NCBI GenBank assembly: GCA_022822545.1
Contig: JAJEBE010000058.1
Location: 62,001-126,000 of the forward strand
Direction: 5' to 3'
DNA: 64,000 nucleotides
Source of the DNA: Anaerolineae bacterium
GTDB taxonomy: Bacteria > Chloroflexota > Anaerolineae > Aggregatilineales > Phototrophicaceae
Shown: piece by piece, positions 25,631-33,818 of the stretch
Position numbering within the stretch: the stretch's first letter is position 1
How the letters are laid out: every line of letters starts with the position of its first letter
Made by a program: the position numbers and the translations under genes
The notes under the pieces: model-generated
What the model was told of the DNA's origin: nothing
The model's database searches: none
What the model saw: only the letters and a program-made list of their open reading frames with translations

Positions 25631-26638
25631 ATGCATGACATGCAGATCTTAAAATCAAAACAGAGCGATGGCGCTGGTCTGCTGCAGCGCTTTTCGCTCG
25701 AAACGTTGCAAATAGGCGGGCTCGCGCTCGCCATCGTCGTTTTTGCCATTATTGTGCAAATGAACTTCCCCGTCTTTCTGTCCCTGCCCAATATCAATGT
25801 CATGATCGTTAACTTCCTGCCGGAAGCGATCATCGCCCTCGGCATGACCATTGTTATCATCACCGCCGGCATCGACCTGTCTGTCGCCGGTATCTATCCT
25901 TTTTCCGCTATCATAGTCGGCTTGCTCTTGCTGGCTGGCGCGCCCATCCCGCTGGCCATCATCATTACATTGGCGGCCGGTGCATTCATCGGCGCTATCA
26001 ACGCTTTTATCAGCAATACCTTCCGCGTCCATCCGTTCATCGCGACGCTCGCCATCCTGCTCATTCTGCGCGGCGTGAATATCATTATCACGGGTGGCTC
26101 GCCAGTGTCAGGCTTCCCAGAGACATTCGCGATCGTCGGGCAGAGAGGCATCGACTTCGGCACATTCTTGCTTCGTTATTCGGTCTTTATCTGGTTAGCC
26201 CTAGCCTTGCTGATCGGTTACCTTTTGCGCAACCATCGCTTTTGGCGCCTCTCCTATTTCATCGGTGGCAATCGCCGCTCCGCGCGCATGTCCGGGGTGA
26301 ACGTCGAGCGTTATCTCTATTTTGTCTATATGCTAAGCGGGGCGCTGGCTGCGGTGGCTGGTGTCATCGTCGCCTCGCAATTCAACGCCGCCAGCAACAG
26401 TTACGGGCAGAATCTGGAATTGCGCGTCATTACGGCAGTAGTTATTGGTGGCGCGGACCTTAACGGTGGCGCCGGATCCGTCCTGGGCTCAATGCTCGGC
26501 GTACTATTCATCGCAATGATCTATAACGCTTTTGCCATGTCTGGCATCTCGACATACTGGCAGGATGTCGTGGTCGGCGCAATGCTGCTCGCATCAATCC
26601 TCATGGGGGAAGTCTTAAAGCGCCGCCGCGCCAATTGA
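25631..26638 (+). CDS. Sugar ABC transporter permease, second (RbsC-like)
   Basis: This 335-residue membrane protein is paralogous to the gene at 23117-24115. It has the segment ALGMTIVIITAGIDLSVAGIY near residues 74-94 and the glycine-rich AVVIGGADLNGGAGSVLGSML near residues 274-294. A strong GAGGGGG precedes ATG 25631. Two different RbsC-like subunits in one operon suggest a heterodimeric channel. The next gene, on the opposite strand, is a convergent neighbour with 123 bp between them; I see no strong terminator there. Confidence 0.9.
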   Translation: MHDMQILKSKQSDGAGLLQRFSLETLQIGGLALAIVVFAIIVQMNFPVFLSLPNINVMIVNFLPEAIIALGMTIVIITAGIDLSVAGIYPFSAIIVGLLLLAGAPIPLAIIITLAAGAFIGAINAFISNTFRVHPFIATLAILLILRGVNIIITGGSPVSGFPETFAIVGQRGIDFGTFLLRYSVFIWLALALLIGYLLRNHRFWRLSYFIGGNRRSARMSGVNVERYLYFVYMLSGALAAVAGVIVASQFNAASNSYGQNLELRVITAVVIGGADLNGGAGSVLGSMLGVLFIAMIYNAFAMSGISTYWQDVVVGAMLLASILMGEVLKRRRAN

Positions 26639-26761
26639 GCCGACGTCATTTATGCTTGAATAATCCGGAATACCTGAGCGATTTGCCTGGGTTGGCAGTT
26701 AAACCTTGTGTTCATCGTTCTCTGATACCCCGACCTCCCAGTGTTGATAAATCAAGCAGGG

Positions 26762-27883
26762 CTATAGTAAATGCTCACGGATGACTTGATCCAGCGGCTC
26801 CAGCGCATGGGGCAACCCCCGCCGGCCCAGGCCCAGCCGGAAGAAGTTCCCCTCGAATTTCATGACGCTGGCGGGCAAGACCATCAGGCCTTGCTCCTGG
26901 ATCGCCGCCGCCGCGAAGTCGTCCACCGCCATCTCCGCCCGCAACTCCACCAGGGTGATCGTGCCCGCCCGCGGATAACGCGCCCAGAAGAGCCCGTCGT
27001 AGCGCCCGAAAAATTCGCGGCAAGCGGCGATATTCTCCCGCACGATGTCGACCGTCCGCTGGGTCAAGACGCGCCAGTTCTCCAAGCCGATCAGCGCCAG
27101 AATCTCGCTCGGCCCGCCCCCGCAGATAGTGGTGTAACTCTTCAGTTCTTGAATCTCATGCGCGAGGCCGCCGTCCCGCGTGATCAGCCAGCCGACGCGC
27201 AGACCGGGCAAGCCGAAACATTTCGACAAGCCGCCGAGCACAATCGCCCGCTCGTATAGCTCGCAAGCCGAGGGCAGGCGCAAGCCCGGCTCATGCTCGC
27301 TGAAGCGATAGATTTCGTCGGAAAACAGGATGATATCGCGCGCTCGCGCCAACTCAACGATGCGCTCGAAATCGGCGCGGGATGGCAGGCAGCCGCTGGG
27401 ATTGTGCGGGAAGTTGACGATGAGCATTTTCGTATCGGGGCGCAGCAGCGCCTCCAACTTGTCAATATCGAATTGCCAGCCGTTTTCGGTCTGTCGCTGC
27501 TGCCAGAAGCTGAGCCGACAGCCCTTCGCCCGCGCGATCTCCCACAGCGACTGAAAACTCGGGGCGATCGCCACCACATGATCGCCTGCCTCAAGTAGCG
27601 CATTTAGCGTCAGGAAGATGCCTTCTTCCGGCACGACCTCGGTGACATGCCCGGCGTCGATGCCCGTGTGCATAGCAGCTATCCGAGCGCGCAGTTCAGG
27701 ATGCCCCTGCGCCTCGGTATAACCCAGCCACATCGTCTCGAATTGCTGGCGGCGCTGCGGGCTGGCATAGGACAGGAGTTCATCCAGTGTCAGCGGCTCG
27801 CAATCGGAGGAGCTGATGCCGTAGGGCGCGCTGAATTCGTGCTGACGGAAGAAGCGTTCGATTTCGAAGGGTGCGTATTTCAT
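26762..27883 (-). CDS. PLP-dependent aminotransferase, class I/II
   Basis: This 373-residue fold-type I enzyme has the internal aldimine lysine in GGLSKCFGLPGLRVGW, the Asp/Tyr pair in LFSDEIYRFSEHEP, and NFPHNPSGCLP, the conserved N-x-P-x-N-P-x-G-like segment. It is cytoplasmic and of typical length. The start at 27883 lies next to a CACAGAG-type repeat at 27921-27955. It is monocistronic and convergent with the sugar importer. The amino acid substrate is unknown. Confidence 0.9.
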   Translation of the reverse strand: MKYAPFEIERFFRQHEFSAPYGISSSDCEPLTLDELLSYASPQRRQQFETMWLGYTEAQGHPELRARIAAMHTGIDAGHVTEVVPEEGIFLTLNALLEAGDHVVAIAPSFQSLWEIARAKGCRLSFWQQRQTENGWQFDIDKLEALLRPDTKMLIVNFPHNPSGCLPSRADFERIVELARARDIILFSDEIYRFSEHEPGLRLPSACELYERAIVLGGLSKCFGLPGLRVGWLITRDGGLAHEIQELKSYTTICGGGPSEILALIGLENWRVLTQRTVDIVRENIAACREFFGRYDGLFWARYPRAGTITLVELRAEMAVDDFAAAAIQEQGLMVLPASVMKFEGNFFRLGLGRRGLPHALEPLDQVIREHLL

Positions 27884-27920
27884 GGCGGCCGTCCTTACTA
27901 TTGCAGGTTCTGACAGGGAA

Positions 27921-27955
27921 TTTAACCACAGAGAACACAGAGGGCACAGAGAAAG
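27921..27955. repeat. CACAGAG-type intergenic repeat
   Basis: Three successive CACAGAG units (CCACAGAG, ACACAGAG, GCACAGAG) follow a TTTAA lead. A close copy is at 35052-35087, and inverted or degenerate copies are at 31557-31582 and 54853-54885. All lie between genes. Confidence 0.75.
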
Positions 27956-27981
27956 TCTGCCGGATACGCTGAATGGGCAGG

Positions 27982-28719
27982 TTAGCGCAGATCGTCGATT
28001 TCCAGATCGATGCAGACGCCGTTGTGATCAGTAAGGGGTTTACCATCGGATGCGTATTTGCTCACGAACTGCATCGATTCAACCCGCAAATCAGTCGACA
28101 TGGCGACGTGGTCGATGAAGTGGCGGCGTATACCGGACGTCGGAATCAGCCAGCCTGAGAATGTCAGCCCCCGCTGCTGATTTACATCGCTCTTTGCCGC
28201 CGGATAGCCTCTGGCAGGAATCTGCAAATTGAAGTCACCGGCGAGAATGGTGCGCTGTCGTTCGCTTTGCTTCGGCAGAATGCCCTTGCGCAACGCGGCG
28301 AGGTATCGGCAAGCGCCTTGCCATATATCAAGCGAGTCATCGCCCCACTTAGACTTACTTGTGCGATAGCCATGCCAAGGTATGCACATACCGACGATAG
28401 CCCACGCCACGCCCTCGATTTCTGTAGCAGCGCTGACGAATCGCCCCTCGGGAAGTTGCGAATCGATCTGCTTGTCCACACACGACCAGCCGACACGGCT
28501 ATACAACACAACTTTTCGCGCGCCCCGACTCTCATGTGGTTCCCAAATTGACAACTCACTGGTAATCGTTTGTCCATCCCCAGGCATCAACTCGGCATAC
28601 GCTTCCGTCAAGCAGATGATGTCCGCGTCAAATTGCGCGATATGATCTCGGACCCTTTTGAATCTTTCCGAACCGGGCCTCAGTTTGTCCGCCTGCGTAT
28701 TCCAATTCAATATCCGCAT
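27982..28719 (-). CDS. Endonuclease/exonuclease/phosphatase-fold protein
   Basis: This 245-residue protein has the EEP superfamily motifs in order: RILNWNTQ at the N-terminus, the metal-binding Glu of ICLTEAY, AGDFNLQ in the middle, FIDHVAMS, and the terminal TDHNGVC. There is no secretion signal. It starts three bases after the stop of the SDR gene, so the two are cotranscribed. Members act on nucleic acids, phosphoinositides or nucleotides; the substrate here is unknown. Confidence 0.85.
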   Translation of the reverse strand: MRILNWNTQADKLRPGSERFKRVRDHIAQFDADIICLTEAYAELMPGDGQTITSELSIWEPHESRGARKVVLYSRVGWSCVDKQIDSQLPEGRFVSAATEIEGVAWAIVGMCIPWHGYRTSKSKWGDDSLDIWQGACRYLAALRKGILPKQSERQRTILAGDFNLQIPARGYPAAKSDVNQQRGLTFSGWLIPTSGIRRHFIDHVAMSTDLRVESMQFVSKYASDGKPLTDHNGVCIDLEIDDLR

Positions 28720-28722
28720 CGC

Positions 28723-29412
28723 TCACCACTCCAACGGCTGCTCGTCGCGGAAGAAGCCGCCGGTCGGTCCATCATCATCCAGCAGCGCCGCCCAGACGAT
28801 GCCGGCCGCGCCTTCGGGAATCGGCCGTCCACCGGGATTGTTCGGGTCGGTCGCCACCCAGCCGGGGCAGACCGCGTTTACCAGCAGGCCGTCTTCCTTT
28901 AGCTCCGCCGTCAGCATAAGCGTCAAAGCATGAAGCCCCGCTTTGCTCGCGATGTAAGCCGGCGGACCGGCGCCCAGACTGCTGACCGCGGCGGCGCCAC
29001 TGCCCACGTTGACGATGCGCGGGTGGTCGCTCCGCTTCAGTAGCGGGACAAAAGCTTGCGTCACCCGCCAGGGTCCGTAAAGGTTGGTCTCGGCGGCGGC
29101 CCGTACTGTGTCAATGTCGGCGTCCAGCGCTGTCTGCCAGTAGTCATAATGTCCGCCGGCGTTATTCACCAGCAGATCCAGCCGCCCATAGCGCCGCTCC
29201 ACTTCGTCGCGCAGGCGCGCGATGCTGTCTTCGTCGGTGACATCCAGTTGCGCTGGCGTGATATTCGCCAGGCCGATATCGACCGCGGCCGCCTGCGCTT
29301 TGTCCAGGTCGCGCCCACTGAGCAGCACGGTTAAGCCGCGCCCCGCCAATTGTCGACAGACTTCTTTGCCGATGCCACGATTTGCGCCCGTCACCAGCGC
29401 GATCTTCGTCAT
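28723..29412 (-). CDS. Short-chain dehydrogenase/reductase
   Basis: This 229-residue classical SDR has cofactor motif TGANRGIG (residues 8-15), NNAGG, the catalytic Ser in NVGSGAAAV, and the Y-x-x-x-K pair in AYIASKAG. Start ATG 29412 has AGGAGG seven bases upstream, so 18 extra upstream codons were dropped. The CPGWVATD segment after the active site is typical of the family. It is likely NADPH-dependent given the Arg after the glycine motif; the substrate is unknown. Confidence 0.92.
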   Translation of the reverse strand: MTKIALVTGANRGIGKEVCRQLAGRGLTVLLSGRDLDKAQAAAVDIGLANITPAQLDVTDEDSIARLRDEVERRYGRLDLLVNNAGGHYDYWQTALDADIDTVRAAAETNLYGPWRVTQAFVPLLKRSDHPRIVNVGSGAAAVSSLGAGPPAYIASKAGLHALTLMLTAELKEDGLLVNAVCPGWVATDPNNPGGRPIPEGAAGIVWAALLDDDGPTGGFFRDEQPLEW

Positions 29413-29437
29413 GCGAATGCCTCCTAATTGCGGATTG

Positions 29438-29502
29438 GCGGGTGGCTCACAGGGTCGCGTAGACACCCGCTCGGCTGTCAGTCGCCCCTACAAGTGTCAT
29501 CT
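29438..29502. repeat. Long-form intergenic palindrome of the GGGGCGAC family
   Basis: The element reads GCGGGTGGCTCACAGGGTCG, then CGTAGACAC, and ends GTCAGTCGCCCCTACA. It is the reverse complement of the element at 30970-31019 apart from scattered changes, and matches 46750-46798 as well, defining a form of about 52 bp. Confidence 0.75.
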
Positions 29503-29527
29503 CGGCTGAGATTCGCCAGCATCTTGA

Positions 29528-30670
29528 TTAGAGCCGCTCGCGCAGCATGGCCGCCATGATGGCCGCCCGCTCGGGCAGGGATGAAATCTCGCCGTACTCC
29601 GTCACCGCATGCCCGCCATCGCCGACGATGCCCATGCCATCCAGCGTGGGCACACCTAGCGCGGCTGTCTTGTTGCCATCGGAGCCGCCGCCGGTGCTGC
29701 CTTCTTCCAGCGCGATGCCCATCTCCGCCGCCAGCGTCTGCGCTCGCTTGAAAAGAGCCGCGATCGCCGGCGTTCGCTCCATCGGCGGCACGCCAACCCC
29801 GCCTTCAACCATCAGCTTCGCCTCCGGATGCCGCGCTTTTAATGCCATGATTTGCTCGTGAATCGCTTGCTGATTTACCTTGCTTGTCGCCCGCACGTTG
29901 ATCTCGACACGCGCTTCCGCCGGCACCACATTCGGGCGCGTCCCGCCGCTGATGACGCCGACGTTGGCGGTCGTGCCGATGTCGTAATTCGTCAGCGCCT
30001 GCACCGCCAGAATCTGATGCGCCATCTCTTCAATCGCGTTGATCCCGCGGGCATGGTCGGCGCCGGAATGGGCCGCCCGTCCTTTGGCGGTGATCGTGTA
30101 ATGGCTGACGCCCTTGCGCTCCGTCTTGTAGGCGCCATCCTGCGGCGGCTCGGTGACGAAGACAACCTTGTGCGCAAGCGCCTCCGCCTCGATCTCCGCG
30201 GCCGAGTGCCGGCTGCCGGTCTCTTCGTCCGAGTTGAGCAGGTAGGTGATCGGCCGCTGCGGGAAGCAACCCAACTCGCGCAAGGCTCGCAGCGCCCAAA
30301 GCGCGATTACAATCCCGCCCTTCATATCCATCGCGCCAACGCCATAGATGCGATCGCCCTCGATGCGCGTCGGCCGGCCCGCCACCGTGCCGACATCCCA
30401 GACCGTGTCCATGTGGCTGAGGATAGCGACGCCGCCCGCGCCCGGGTTCCAGCGCGCGCGTATGACATCGCCGACTTCCGCTTTGGGAATCACCTCGACC
30501 GCGCCGCCCAAGCCGCGCAGTTCCGCCGCCAGGGCTGCCCCGAAAGCGTCCACCGCCGGTTTGCAGGAAGTAGGCGATTCCAGTTCGATAAAGCGTCTCA
30601 AATCCCTGACCATATCGTCGATGTGATCGCTTAAGAAAGTCAGTACGCGTTGGTTGCCGGCTGCGGTCAT
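29528..30670 (-). CDS. M20-family metallopeptidase (carboxypeptidase G2-like)
   Basis: This 380-residue protein starts at ATG 30670 with AAGGAC just upstream. Zinc-site motifs appear in order: SHMDTVWD, GAMDMKGG, the Glu pair in NSDEETGS, and GDGGHAVTEYGE near the C-terminus. The lid domain begins with KGVSHYTITAKGRAAHSGA. There is no signal peptide, so it is cytoplasmic. It probably hydrolyses a dipeptide or N-acyl amino acid. It is followed by the SDR gene after a repeat-containing spacer. Confidence 0.9.
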   Translation of the reverse strand: MTAAGNQRVLTFLSDHIDDMVRDLRRFIELESPTSCKPAVDAFGAALAAELRGLGGAVEVIPKAEVGDVIRARWNPGAGGVAILSHMDTVWDVGTVAGRPTRIEGDRIYGVGAMDMKGGIVIALWALRALRELGCFPQRPITYLLNSDEETGSRHSAAEIEAEALAHKVVFVTEPPQDGAYKTERKGVSHYTITAKGRAAHSGADHARGINAIEEMAHQILAVQALTNYDIGTTANVGVISGGTRPNVVPAEARVEINVRATSKVNQQAIHEQIMALKARHPEAKLMVEGGVGVPPMERTPAIAALFKRAQTLAAEMGIALEEGSTGGGSDGNKTAALGVPTLDGMGIVGDGGHAVTEYGEISSLPERAAIMAAMLRERL

Positions 30671-30770
30671 TGTCCTTGTCCTCATCTCAAAATTGCATCG
30701 GCAGAGTATACCACGTCCGACCGCGCGCAGGCGCCTCGCCACCGTGACGTTCAGCGCTTGCGGGCGCAAA

Positions 30771-30800
30771 TGCGGGCGACCCGCCGAGTGGCCCCTACAG
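30771..30800. repeat. Short-form intergenic palindrome
   Basis: The sequence TGCGGGCGACCCGCCGAGTG followed by GCCCCTACAG is the short form of the dispersed family, with arms GGGCGAC/GTGGCCC that are slightly mismatched. Confidence 0.7.
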
Positions 30801-30969
30801 ACCGTCACTTTCATGCGATCGCCCTGATTGGGGAGTGGTGAATTGCGTGGAGTTCCCCCCACCCTAAATCTCTTCCCTCATTTTAGGGCTGCTCGCCATA
30901 TGAAGTAGAACCAACAAAGTAATGAGAAATTATTGCCTAGTAAAAAGAATGGCAAATCACCGAGATCAT

Positions 30970-31019
30970 TGTAGGGGCGACTGACGGGCTGTGTCTACGC
31001 GCCCCTGTGAGTCGCCCGC
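30970..31019. repeat. Long-form intergenic palindrome
   Basis: The outer arms TGTAGGGGCGACT and AGTCGCCCGC flank a core with GTGTCTACGCGCCCCTG. The same core occurs at 29438-29502 (inverted) and 46750-46798. Confidence 0.78.
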
Positions 31020-31148
31020 TTGCAACATCCGCTACCTGTCATTCTTCGCATGACTAACTTGGAATGACTGCGATAGTGGCAGGGGGCGGCTGAAACGAGC
31101 GGCAGGCCCGCGATATTCGTCGCGCCTCAAAATCGCCGCACTCAATCC

Positions 31149-31176
31149 TTGCATTTCAGAACACCCGTGCTATAAT
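31149..31176 (+). promoter_or_regulatory. Sigma70-type promoter in the long spacer
   Basis: TTGCAT and a perfect TATAAT are 16 bp apart. A ribosome-binding-like TGAGGA precedes ATG 31207, which opens a 65-codon frame of doubtful coding value. The transcript might instead be a leader or small RNA. Confidence 0.55.
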
Positions 31177-31332
31177 AGCGTCAATCCAAAGCAACTGAGG
31201 ATCGCCATGCCCAATACCAGATACTTCTCAGACCGGGAAAACGCTAGGCCATGGACCTGCTCCATATCACGACGACTTCAATCCCGCCCGCTTGCAAGCC
31301 TGCCCGCCGCCGCCACAAAAATCTGCCCGGCC

Positions 31333-31399
31333 GACAAATCGCGACTTTGTCCGAAAAAAGTTTTTCTTTGTCCGACAAACGGACAATGTCAGATATACT
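31333..31399 (+). promoter_or_regulatory. GACAAA/TTTGTC half-site cluster upstream of a TATACT box
   Basis: Half-sites occur at 31333, 31346, 31367 and 31374, including the perfect palindrome TTTGTCCGACAAA (31367-31379), with a further CGGACAA just after. TATACT is at 31394-31399. This looks like an operator array in front of a promoter, about 340 bases before the epimerase gene. Confidence 0.5.
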
Positions 31400-31556
31400 C
31401 CTAATAAACATCAACAATCCGATACCCCCGCGCTTGCTCCCGCCGCCTCCATTCAACCGCCGACAAACCCCAGCGCCGCCCGCAAAGATGCCCATAATGC
31501 CAATAACGACGGCAGTGGCGCAGGCCATGGATATGACAACTTCGACCTTGCCATCC

Positions 31557-31582
31557 AAAAACCTCTGTGTCTCTGTGGTGAA
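31557..31582. repeat. CACAGAG-type repeat, inverted copy
   Basis: AAAACCTCTGTGTCTCTGTGG is the reverse complement of the CACAGAG-type element found at 27921 and 35052. Confidence 0.65.
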
Positions 31583-31742
31583 TCCCCAGCATGGAATTCA
31601 GGATATGTCCTGTATCCTTGAGATTCACCACTCCCCTGATTGTGGGCGTTCGCCTGCCGACAGCAAAAGCGAGTATACTTGCCGGACGGGTCTGAACCCA
31701 GGCAGGCGATAAGGGCTTGCGGCATTCGGAGGGAGCGACATC

Positions 31743-32765
31743 ATGAAAGCGCTGATTACGGGCATAAGCGGTCGCGTGGGCGCCAACCTCGCTCATGTGA
31801 TGAAGGGGCGGGGTTATGAAATCCGCGGGCTGGTCATGCCGGGCGACCCGCAAGCGGGCAAGGCGGCGCGGCTGGGCGTGGAGATCGTGGAAGCGGATAT
31901 CGCTGACGCCGAGCGGGTTCGGGCGGCCGCTGATGGCGTCGACATCGTCATCCACCAGGCGGCGCAGATCCCGCAGGGGAAGGACCTGTCGGAGCGCATG
32001 CTCGATGTCAACACGCGCGCCACCCTCAGCTTGCTGGAAGGGGCGCTGGCGTCAAGCGTGCCACTCAAGCGCTTCGTCTTCGCCAGCACCTACCAGACCT
32101 ACAATCCCTTCGTCACGACGCAAGTCACGTTTGATGAGGACAGTCCGCAAGAGCCGATCGATATCTACGCGCTGACCAAGCTGCTGTCCGAGGAAATCTG
32201 CCTTTCATACATGCGCGAATACGGCTTGCCGGTGACGATCCTGCGCTATAGTTCAATCAAAGCCGCCAACGAAGTGCTGAGTATGCTCAACCCGGCGTCG
32301 CTGAATTATTTCATCGAATTGACGCTGGCCAAGAACCGCATCCCCTGGTTCGGCGCGGAACATATCGGCGAGACCAAGGCGATCATGAGCCAAGTGCTGG
32401 AAACGCCCGACGCCGTCTGCGCGGTGAGCGATCCCGAGGGCAAGCCCTGGCAACTGCTTGTGCAGGATGTGCGCGATACGGTGGCGGGCACGATGCTGGC
32501 GCTGGATAGCGACCAAGCTGTCGGCGAAGCTTTCAACATGACCGGGCCGCCGGCGATCTCCTACGTTGATGCCGCGCGCATCCTGGCTGACGCCACCGGG
32601 CGGCCCACCCGGGAGGTGACGCTGCCCTTCTTCCGCGGCGCCAAAGCCTCGAATGAAAAGGCGCGCCTCATGTTGGGCTACAATCCGCAATACAGTTTTG
32701 ACAAGATGGTCGAGACGGCGCTGGCCTACGAGCGCGGGGAGGCGATCGATCAGATTCCGAACTAG
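31743..32765 (+). CDS. NAD-dependent epimerase/dehydratase (extended SDR)
   Basis: This 340-residue protein has the cofactor motif TGISGRVG (residues 6-13), the acidic end of beta2-like strand VEADIAD, and the catalytic Y-x-x-x-K in YALTKLLSEE with the Ser/Thr of FASTYQTY. GGAGG precedes ATG 31743 at good spacing. It is monocistronic and converges with the LLM-class gene 18 bp away. Members epimerise or dehydrate nucleotide sugars; no closer assignment is possible. Confidence 0.88.
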   Translation: MKALITGISGRVGANLAHVMKGRGYEIRGLVMPGDPQAGKAARLGVEIVEADIADAERVRAAADGVDIVIHQAAQIPQGKDLSERMLDVNTRATLSLLEGALASSVPLKRFVFASTYQTYNPFVTTQVTFDEDSPQEPIDIYALTKLLSEEICLSYMREYGLPVTILRYSSIKAANEVLSMLNPASLNYFIELTLAKNRIPWFGAEHIGETKAIMSQVLETPDAVCAVSDPEGKPWQLLVQDVRDTVAGTMLALDSDQAVGEAFNMTGPPAISYVDAARILADATGRPTREVTLPFFRGAKASNEKARLMLGYNPQYSFDKMVETALAYERGEAIDQIPN

Positions 32766-32783
32766 GGGCTGTGCCCCCCGTAG

Positions 32784-33713
32784 TTAATCCGAAAACTGCG
32801 GCAGCACATCGCGCGCCAACAATTCTAGGTTCTCGATATCATCCAGCTCGACCCACTGCAGCATGAAGCGCTCGACGCCGGCTTCGATCAGCGCGCCCAG
32901 CTGATCCACCACTTCAGCCGCCGTGCCGACGATCAAGCCGCGTTCCCGCAAGTTCGCTCCATCCATGCCTTGCGCCGCCAGGAAGCTATCGAGTTGCGCT
33001 TGCGTGGACCGATAGATGACGCGCGTCATCAGCGAGTATTTGATCGCGTCCGCCGCCCGACCCTGCTCCCGCATATAGCCTTCCATCAGCGCGCGCCGCT
33101 CGCGATAAGCGGCCAGGTTCAGATAGACCGCATTCCATTCGTCGGCGTATTTGGCCGCCAGGGGCAGCGTCTTCTTGGGTCCATTGCCGCCGATGAGGAT
33201 TGGCGGCCCGCCCGCCCGCGCCGGCCGCGGCAGCAGGATTGCGTCCGCAAGCTGGTAATGCGCGCCCTGGAAATCGCTCGGCGCATCGCTGCGGAGCAAG
33301 AGCCGCGTCAGTTCCAGCGCCTCTTCCAGCATCTCATAGCGCCTGGAGAAGTCATAAAAGGCGATGCCGAACTTCTCGTGCTCGCGCCCTTGCCAGCCGG
33401 CGCCCATGCCCAGCACCAAGCGTCCGCCGCTGAGGTCATCAACCGCCGCCGCGTAACGCGCGTTCATGCTGGGATGCCGAAAAGTCACCGGCGCCACCAG
33501 CGGTCCGAACTCGATGCGGCTCGTGTGCGACGCCGCGTAAGCCAGTGATATCCACAACTCCAGCGAATCCTTGTCCTCGCCCTCGGGGTTGGTGAAATGG
33601 TCGCTGCGGAAAACGCACTGATAGCCGCAGTCCTCCGCCGTCCGCAGCAGGCGTTGCCAGCGCTGCCAGTTCAAGCCGTCCTGCCCCTCAATCATGATGC
33701 CGATGTCAACCAT
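32784..33713 (-). CDS. Luciferase-like (LLM class) flavin or F420-dependent oxidoreductase
   Basis: This 309-residue TIM-barrel protein has the family features GYQCVFRSDHF near residue 32, IEFGPLVAPVTFRHP, LVLGMGAGWQGREHEKFG and PILIGGNGPKKTLPLAA. The GAGW segment and length resemble F420-dependent members, but F420 use versus FMN use cannot be separated by eye. It follows the class V aminotransferase gene by 100 bp on the same strand. The substrate is unknown. Confidence 0.87.
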   Translation of the reverse strand: MVDIGIMIEGQDGLNWQRWQRLLRTAEDCGYQCVFRSDHFTNPEGEDKDSLELWISLAYAASHTSRIEFGPLVAPVTFRHPSMNARYAAAVDDLSGGRLVLGMGAGWQGREHEKFGIAFYDFSRRYEMLEEALELTRLLLRSDAPSDFQGAHYQLADAILLPRPARAGGPPILIGGNGPKKTLPLAAKYADEWNAVYLNLAAYRERRALMEGYMREQGRAADAIKYSLMTRVIYRSTQAQLDSFLAAQGMDGANLRERGLIVGTAAEVVDQLGALIEAGVERFMLQWVELDDIENLELLARDVLPQFSD

Positions 33714-33790
33714 GACACTCCCTCCATTTTCTCATTCGTACCGCATGTACACGCTGCAGGGGTCGCTATTCTTGTCCCTGGCGGATGATT

Positions 33791-33818
33791 CTGGACGACT
33801 TGCCGAGTCGCCTCTACG
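33791..33818. repeat. Degenerate short-form intergenic palindrome
   Basis: GACGACTTGCCGAGTCGCC followed by TCTACG retains the GACT/AGTC arms of the dispersed family and overlaps the last codons of the aminotransferase gene. Confidence 0.5.

Larger units (their letters stand above)
30671..31742. other. Gene-poor spacer of about 1.07 kb with repeats and regulatory-looking sites
   Basis: No convincing gene was found. The spacer holds a short-form palindrome (30771-30800), a long-form palindrome (30970-31019), a good promoter (31149-31176), a cluster of GACAAA/TTTGTC half-sites before a TATACT (31333-31399), and an inverted CACAGAG-type repeat (31557-31582). Short frames from 31207 and 31251 have biased, proline-rich translations without recognisable domains. 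It may be a long leader, a decayed gene or a small RNA locus. Confidence 0.55.

Noticed and set aside
31207..31404. 65-codon frame with promoter and TGAGGA upstream
   Set aside because: The start region looks plausible, but the protein is Arg/Ser/Pro/Cys-rich with no domain and the alternative frames are just as open; coding cannot be supported.
31251..31712. 153-codon frame in the long spacer
   Set aside because: It reads through the half-site array and the CACAGAG repeat, and its translation has no recognisable domain.
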